From Ophiothrix spiculata (Eukaryota > Echinodermata > Ophiuroidea > Amphilepidida > Ophiotrichidae), in assembly GCA_000969725.1 (NCBI GenBank), contig JXSR01S003013.1: a stretch of DNA of 25,605 nucleotides. The stretch is one strand, 5' to 3'. Position 1 is the first letter of the stretch. Each line of letters opens with the position of its first letter. The notes under the pieces were generated by a model. The model was given only the letters and a program-made list of their open reading frames with translations. It made no database searches and had not been told where the DNA came from. Shown here piece by piece: positions 20,432 through 25,605 of the stretch. Both the position numbers and the translations under genes were made by a program.

Positions 20432-20665
20432 ACATTATCATTTAAAATCAACACAACACATTTATAAAATATTATTTGTAATTCAATAAAAAGTATCAAG
20501 CCTACAATCTGTCAAAATTTGAAAACAGACGAATTGTTCGAACATCATACAATTTTAAGGTTTCGGCGAAAAAGGTGTACATTTTTCGAAGTAGTTTATT
20601 GACGTAATTTTGACCTTGATAATGGACGTGAAATCACTACTAAAGTCTTATGTATAAACAAGAGA
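20432..20665. repeat. Repeat pair Q, copy 1
   Basis: Aligns with 24115-24340 in the same orientation: ACATTAT.AT..AAATCAA, AAATATTAT/CTAATATTTAT, AATTCAA, GTATCAAGCCTA.AATCTGTCAAAA, GAAxAxG.x.xAACATTTTxCG, TTGACGT/TAGACGT, GAAATCA.TACT. Diverged, non-coding. Confidence 0.7.
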
Positions 20666-20924
20666 CTCTATTACATATGTACGCCAAAAATTGTATTATT
20701 CTGATATGTGTAAGTAGGTAAAAAGATGCACTAAAGATGCCGTTGGCAAAAATGGCACCCATTTAGGGACCGTAGCCTTAAGTGCCCTCTTTTGATATAA
20801 CGAAAGTACTGAAATGTAGCCAATGAAACACATTTTTTAATCAAACCTTTATCAAATGTAACTTGCACTACGTAAACTCACAGAATGTTGGTATAGAACT
20901 CCCTAAAAAATTTACCTAATCCAT

Positions 20925-21130
20925 ATTTTGTAAAAGATACCAAAATGTTAAGTAAGAATTTACGTTTTTGCTAAGTAAACATTTTACACATTTGTCATGC
21001 AATTATTTTACAGTTAAGTTAAGTATAAATTTTACATAGTTGTTCTGCAACTTTCTGCTTGAATTTTTGTGTTTAACTAATTTACATTTTTGTTAGTATA
21101 CATTTTACACGATTTCTATGTAATGGTTCT
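20925..21130. repeat. Degenerate AT-rich tandem repeat (~50-70 bp period)
   Basis: TTTACxTTTTTGxTAxGTAxACATTTTACACxxTT(C/G)T is seen at about 20960-21000 and 21082-21122, with a more drifted unit at about 21013-21060 (AAGTATAAATTTTACATAGTTGTTCTGCAA). No coding content. Confidence 0.55.
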
Positions 21131-21814
21131 CTGATCAATTTCGGGTTTTACTTCATTATTCTGTGACATTTGATAAGGCTATTATGGGCGTTTTCCTAGC
21201 AATATTAAATGATTTTATTCTCATAATTCATAGTTGGGTTGTTGTTGGTGTTTGCAACTGAAACTAAGACTAGCAGACACTGTTGTTTGAAGTGGACATT
21301 TATTCATTTTTAACCAAAAATTCAATTTTTTTCTTCACAGAAAATTGAAAAAGCAGCACAAATACTGTAATGTGTTGCATAATAAAGTTCTGAACCCATT
21401 CTTAAAATTTTATTTCATTTTGGTTGAAATTATGTTAAATTTGAGCTAATTTATTGGTATTTTTTGTAAAATCAGATTGGTGCAAAAATGAAGGCGCTAT
21501 ACATATTTCAAATTATTGATTATATCTGGTTATTGATTATGTTGTTTGATCTGTTAAGATTTTGGCTAAAAATGATTAATACAATTTTCTTGATGTCAGA
21601 TGTATTTGTGTATCTAATTTTGGTAGTACACACCAACATATCCCTTCTACATCCAAAAATGAGTTTTCATGAATGGCGCCATCTATTTTGACACTTAGAA
21701 ATAAAATGTCCCTATTTCTATTGGGTTCAAACAACAGTGCAGAGAATGTATCTAAATTTCAAGGTAAGAAAAAACAACGCCAAGTCTTCATTTACAGTCT
21801 ACAGCATACATACA
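21131..21814. other. Intergenic, nothing firm
   Basis: AT-rich. Two 67-codon frames (21488-21691, 21673-21876) have chance-like composition and no motif. Confidence 0.55.
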
Positions 21815-21835
21815 CCCCCCCCCCCCAAAAAAAAA
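21815..21835. repeat. C12-A9 homopolymer pair
   Basis: Twelve C (21815-21826) are followed directly by nine A. It may mark a MITE remnant, because several C/G tracts in this window lie inside MITEs, but no TIR was found here. Confidence 0.8.
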
Positions 21836-23050
21836 GAGCAAAACTTCACGTTCACATCCAGGCATGGCACAAGTGATGGTGTAATCTTATAACGTGTTGA
21901 CTGAACGTATAATTGCTATACCGTAGTGTAACATGTGTACTGGTATACCGGTATATAGTATAACATACTCACTCACCGCTGAGCCGGTCAGTCAAACTTC
22001 CCATCTGTTATCGTGTGGGCAGGCCGTAATATGAAGACCTGCCCTGACGTTCTTGATGTTTCGCAGTGAGCTCTTCGTTATGGAATTAATCACCGTTGTC
22101 TTTTTTACCTCGATATTTAAGATTTAACATTATACTCTGCAAGCCCCGAATCGTGACCTTCTCCACACTGTACGACATGTTAAATATTCCTCAACTTCGC
22201 GACTTGGTAAACTCCGATAGCTGTCTGACTTGTTTTCACGTGTCAATTAAGCAAACTTCACAAATTATACTAGGTAAAAAGAACTTTCACAAATCTTTGG
22301 TTGACGTTTCGCATAACTCGGTACAAGAATTACAAAATCTAGGAAAATTGTTTCGTTACAATTCAATTATGTTGTTTGCGTATTTGCAATCTGGCATTGT
22401 GAAAGTTTTCGACGGAGTTTTACATATTTTTTGTAAAATTCAAAATACATAGCGCCTTTTTACTTAATGCGATAACATATTTCTGTGAGTGTAAAGGTGA
22501 CACTAGGGTTTGTCTTCGAAATTATCAGATCAAATTATATGAAATAATTGTTCTGACTTGGAAACCCAGTGATATCTGACTTCACCTTAGGACAAAAACA
22601 TTTAATGCTTACTAATTATAATCCATGCTAACAAGCTTCTTAGAATTCCCTTGTGGTTGTCTGGATGTGATAAATGAAGCAAGCATTTAACAAGTCAAAA
22701 AAAAAACATGTTGTCTTTGAAGGAGGCTATAGAATATAACGAATCCGGTGTGCTAACGAGTCAAAATAACATTGGAATGATGGGAAAAGATGAACCGAAT
22801 TGTTAATAATGTTTTTAATGTTTGTCCGAGTTTGACATGCTTTCAGGTAATTAATCCGGTCTTAAAGATAATGATTGAGTTACTCTTTGGATTTCTCAGC
22901 ACGGAAAAAATTGTATTCATAATTGCAATTTACTTGTATTTAGGAATTCTATGACTGATTATAAAGGTTTGCAAATTATTACATAATTGTTAGTTAAAAA
23001 ACGCACATTTCCCTTCGATGTGTGTGAGGATTTTCACCTTTGTAAGATGC
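21836..23050. other. Intergenic with one unrecognised open frame
   Basis: A + strand frame ends at 22452; its first ATG is at 22177 (91 codons). No signal peptide, domain or motif was recognised, and its length is within chance expectation for this base composition. Small palindromes occur near 21943-21954 (TATACCGGTATA) and 22018-22044 (GGGCAGG/CCTGCCC). Confidence 0.45.
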
Positions 23051-23216
23051 AATAAAAGGCGTCTTGTCACATGTCAGTAAGGTAACACTATACATCCTGT
23101 TCACGGTGAATTAGAAGGAGAACAAAGTGAAAATTCTATATATATTGAGTTATCACCTATGAGAGGCCCGAAGTATTGAGCCTGATAACCCCGGAGAGTC
23201 ACTCCAGGGAAGGTTA
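23051..23216. repeat. Repeat pair P, copy 2
   Basis: Partner of 18356-18516 in the same orientation and with the same block order. The best-kept segment is TATCACCTATxAxAGG.CCGAAGTATTGAGCC.GAT. Confidence 0.8.
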
Positions 23217-23870
23217 ACCTTATTTGATATCAGAATATAGTACTAGTAGTGGTGAAATAAAACAGGGGATATTACAAGTGATTGAAAGTGGAGCATGCCG
23301 TATTTATTGCTTTCTTTATGTGCGACCATACTACTTTTTAAATCAAATTTTATTTTTTTTGTGTGTTTTAGGATATAGTTATCTAGGTAATCGTTTGCTT
23401 GATTCATCATCTCTTTAATTCTCTTCCCAACTATAATTTCGCCTTACTTGGTTCCTTTAGTTGATTATTCCATAAACCCACCATATAATTCAGTAATTCA
23501 GACGTACCGTCGAATACACATAATTACCAACCACCTGCATCTGCAGGGTGAATTTAATTGTTTTGTTATGTAATCTTACTTCCACATCTCCTTTAAGGAA
23601 CTAATTCGAAGTATATTCATAAGTATACATGTTCTTTCTAATGAAATATTTTCATAATGTTTTTGTCTGATACATGCAAATCCCCATTGTATAGATACTG
23701 GCGTCGGTGATGATCCCTTGGTGTTAATATTTTCAACATTACGATTTCAAACATGCCTGTAAATGTTTGTAATAACTAAATGAATATACTTTATAAAACA
23801 GAAAAGAGCATGAATTTAGATTGAAAAATGACAAGCAACGAGGACCTGCGTATTGCAGTTTTGAATTTTA
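23217..23870. other. Intergenic, nothing firm
   Basis: A 64-codon open frame (23224-23418, +) has no recognisable motif. No repeat partner in this window was identified. Confidence 0.55.
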
Positions 23871-24020
23871 CGCCCGTCATCGTTAGTTAAAGTCAGTTAA
23901 CGCTCACACACGCTGCTAGCCACGCACACTATCGTTACTATCAGTCGTTTTCAGTTACAACTTTTTAGTTGCAAATACGTTACCCTCCGTCGAAGCAAGT
24001 CGTCACAGTGTAAACGCACC
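23871..24020. repeat. Dispersed repeat, copy 2 (150 bp)
   Basis: Same start (CGCCCGTCATCGTTAGTTA) and end (CAGTGTAAACGCACC) as 12035-12180, same orientation, with substitutions and small indels between. The shared abrupt limits suggest true element boundaries. Confidence 0.75.
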
Positions 24021-24114
24021 ATCACGCAACTTGTTACATCTGTACCCATACGCTAAAAAAGAGAAAAGAAAAGAGAAAGATCGGAGTCGTTATGCTCAGG
24101 CGTATTTGTCAGGA

Positions 24115-24340
24115 AAAACATTACATTATAAATCAAAATAAACACCTAATATTTATACAGTATCATTTGCAATTCAAAAAGATGTATCAAGCCTAAAATC
24201 TGTCAAAAATAACATCGAATCTTCCGAATATTATGAATTTATGAGATTTTAGTGAAAAGGCGTCAACATTTTCGTAATCTGTAGACGTCATTTTGAATTT
24301 ATGGAATGGAAATCATTACTTAAGATTTACGTATAATTTA
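24115..24340. repeat. Repeat pair Q, copy 2
   Basis: Diverged partner of 20432-20665, same orientation. It abuts the fold-back element at 24340. Confidence 0.7.
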
Positions 24341-24520
24341 TGATCCTTCAACGCCCCTCAATTTACCAAAAATAGGGATGTGGTGAACGTGGAATGGTCC
24401 CTGTCGGTATATGACATCTTAAAAGATGTTAAGAGGTTTTAAGATGTAATGTACCACAAGAAGCCACTACACATTCACCATATCCCTGTTTTTGTAAACT
24501 AGGTGGCGTTGGAGGATCAT
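24340..24520. mobile_element. 181-bp fold-back element with near-complete self-complementarity
   Basis: Left ATGATCCTTCAACGCC is inverted at the right end as GGCGTTGGAGGATCAT. Pairing continues inward: TTTACCAAAAATAGGGAT / ATCCCTGTTTTTGTAAA, then GTGGTGAACGTG / CACATTCACCAT. The two arms of about 75-80 bp meet near a GATG/CATC-rich centre (24415-24445). No coding sequence. It is a MITE or a long hairpin locus. Confidence 0.75.
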
Positions 24521-24905
24521 TTTGTGCTTTGCTTCTAAACATTCTCTTGTCGCAGTCAAGCAGCGTGACCAAGACATTGAATCACCTGCTTATCAGTATA
24601 TTACAGATAAACAGTCCATATGTCCATACAACTTGAGTTTTGGAGTGACCTTAAGCAAGGCGGGGTCAAATTTGACCTAAAAATCACATTTTTGACCCAT
24701 TTGTGTTGTTACCCCCTTACTAGTACATGAAAAAATTGACCACATTTGGAATTCAAATTCACACCCAACAAGGTTACCTATCAAATCTGACCAAAAGCAA
24801 CATAAGTTTCAAGATATTGTCCTTATAAATTGACCTTTACATAAAACAGTGGTAAAAATATTTGTATTCCAACTACTATGAGCAACCGTGTATTACAAAG
24901 AGTGT
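24521..24905. other. Intergenic, nothing firm
   Basis: Contains a 14-bp palindrome GGTCAAATTTGACC (24664-24677) and scattered TTTGACC/TTGACC words. No coding frame is supported. Confidence 0.5.
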
Positions 24906-25254
24906 CAGTCATGCAGGGCCGTACGAAGCGGGGGCAGGGTAGCACTCCCCCCCCCCCCACCCCTGGCTCGAAATATCGGGACGCTGGCGGGACAAAAATC
25001 AAAATATTGGGACGATATTTTACTACTTTAACTGTCCCGATATTACTGTCCCGCAAATTTTTAGTCAAAATAAGCCAATTTTATCACAAATAACAAGGTT
25101 TTATATCGATTTTTGGTTGAAAATAGCAACATTTTCGCGTGCTGCTCGCGCGCGCTCATTACAAACAAATTGACGGGACGAAACATGAATTTCGGGACGG
25201 TAAATGTGTTTGCCTCCCTTGGCTTACATGCCTTCATACGGCCCTGCAGTCATG
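24906..25254. mobile_element. Complete hAT-like MITE (333 bp) with 8-bp target duplication
   Basis: Element 24914-25246 starts CAGGGCCGTACGAAG and ends with the inverted CTTCATACGGCCCTG (14 of 15 positions match). CAGTCATG at 24906-24913 is repeated exactly at 25247-25254. An 8-bp target duplication with CAGGG-type termini is typical of the hAT superfamily. The interior carries a C12 tract and repeated (T)CGGGAC words and encodes no transposase. Open frames over it on both strands are shadows. Confidence 0.92.
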
Positions 25255-25445
25255 ACTAAAATGTTTATTTACCTAGTTTATCGAATATTTTGATTGTCTC
25301 GCTCACGAAAAGGCTTGTCTTGACGAATTTGATATGCGGACGATGTTGCAATTATTGAGCATGAAGTCCAAGGAGCCATCTGGGAAGGTGTGGAAAAATT
25401 AGGTCTAAACACGCACGGGGCTGTGATTCCAGCTGTAAAGCCGAA

Positions 25446-25515
25446 AACATACTCGCCCTCCAAACACATTTTTCGCTACCAAACATTTGATCGGGACGTC
25501 AAAATGACGAGTGAC
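25446..25515. mobile_element. Second copy of the 19.3-kb MITE, one end only
   Basis: The 70 bases match the inward-read right end of the 19346-19610 MITE with few mismatches: AACATA(C/G)TCG.CCTCCAAACA, TTTTCGCTACCAAACATTTG, GACGTCAAAATGACGAGTGAC. Homology stops after 25515. The other end is not in the window and may lie beyond 25605. Confidence 0.8.
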
Positions 25516-25605
25516 CCAGTCAGGCAGCAGAGCCTATGCAAATGAGCTTTTAATGAGCAATTTAATTTTCATTTCCCGGGTATATACCGGGAGAATACCA
25601 GGACA
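25516..25605. other. Window end, nothing firm
   Basis: Short sequence with an octamer-like ATGCAAAT (25536-25543) and an imperfect palindrome CCCGGGTATATACCGGG near the end. It may be the interior of the MITE that begins at 25446. Confidence 0.35.

Noticed and set aside
22096-22452. Open frame of 118 codons as a gene
   Set aside because: It starts at TTG; from the first ATG (22177) it is 91 codons. No signal peptide or family pattern is seen, and the length is near chance expectation.

Overview
The window is AT-rich eukaryotic DNA, most likely from a marine invertebrate. Reasons: one intact intronless animal-type G-protein-coupled receptor gene, no operon-like gene packing, many short non-autonomous DNA transposons (hAT-like, piggyBac-like and an unclassified TIR family), microsatellites, degenerate tandem repeats and a tRNA-derived sequence. 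The receptor type (leucine-rich-repeat class A GPCR related to relaxin receptors and to molluscan GRL101) is often expanded in echinoderms, hemichordates, amphioxus and molluscs. The sequence alone does not let me name the species.

Layout. 1-3130: intergenic, with a 155-170 bp tandem duplication (276-620), TTTG-rich simple repeat and one possible solo hAT terminus. 3130-5552: promoter-like sequence and the only convincing gene, a 775-residue LRR-GPCR on the + strand. 5553-10400: intergenic, built largely from small fold-back elements and old diverged duplications (7138-7617 versus 9759-10057; a degenerate array of roughly 210-bp units at 8650-9330). 10990-13913: two copies of a ~1.03 kb block in direct orientation, separated by 858 bp that carry a second dispersed repeat and nested inverted repeats. 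13914-19080: two complete piggyBac-like MITEs with TTAA flanks, a decayed third copy, and an AATA/AATC microsatellite. 19100-21130: a 265-bp MITE with 56-bp terminal inverted repeats, a hAT terminus, a degenerate tRNA-like sequence and a tandemly repetitive AT-rich stretch. 21131-25605: more intergenic DNA, repeats that pair with sequences in 18.3-20.7 kb and 12.0 kb, a 181-bp fold-back, a hAT MITE with a perfect 8-bp target duplication, and one end of the same MITE family seen at 19.3 kb.

Functionally there is one gene. It encodes a secreted-ectodomain receptor with LRRNT, about 12 LRRs, a cysteine-rich hinge, seven transmembrane helices and a C-terminal PDZ-type ligand. Everything else visible is mobile-element debris, duplications and simple sequence. 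I found no multi-gene system. The more unusual items are the receptor's domain make-up, the collinear repeat pairs and several strong fold-back structures.
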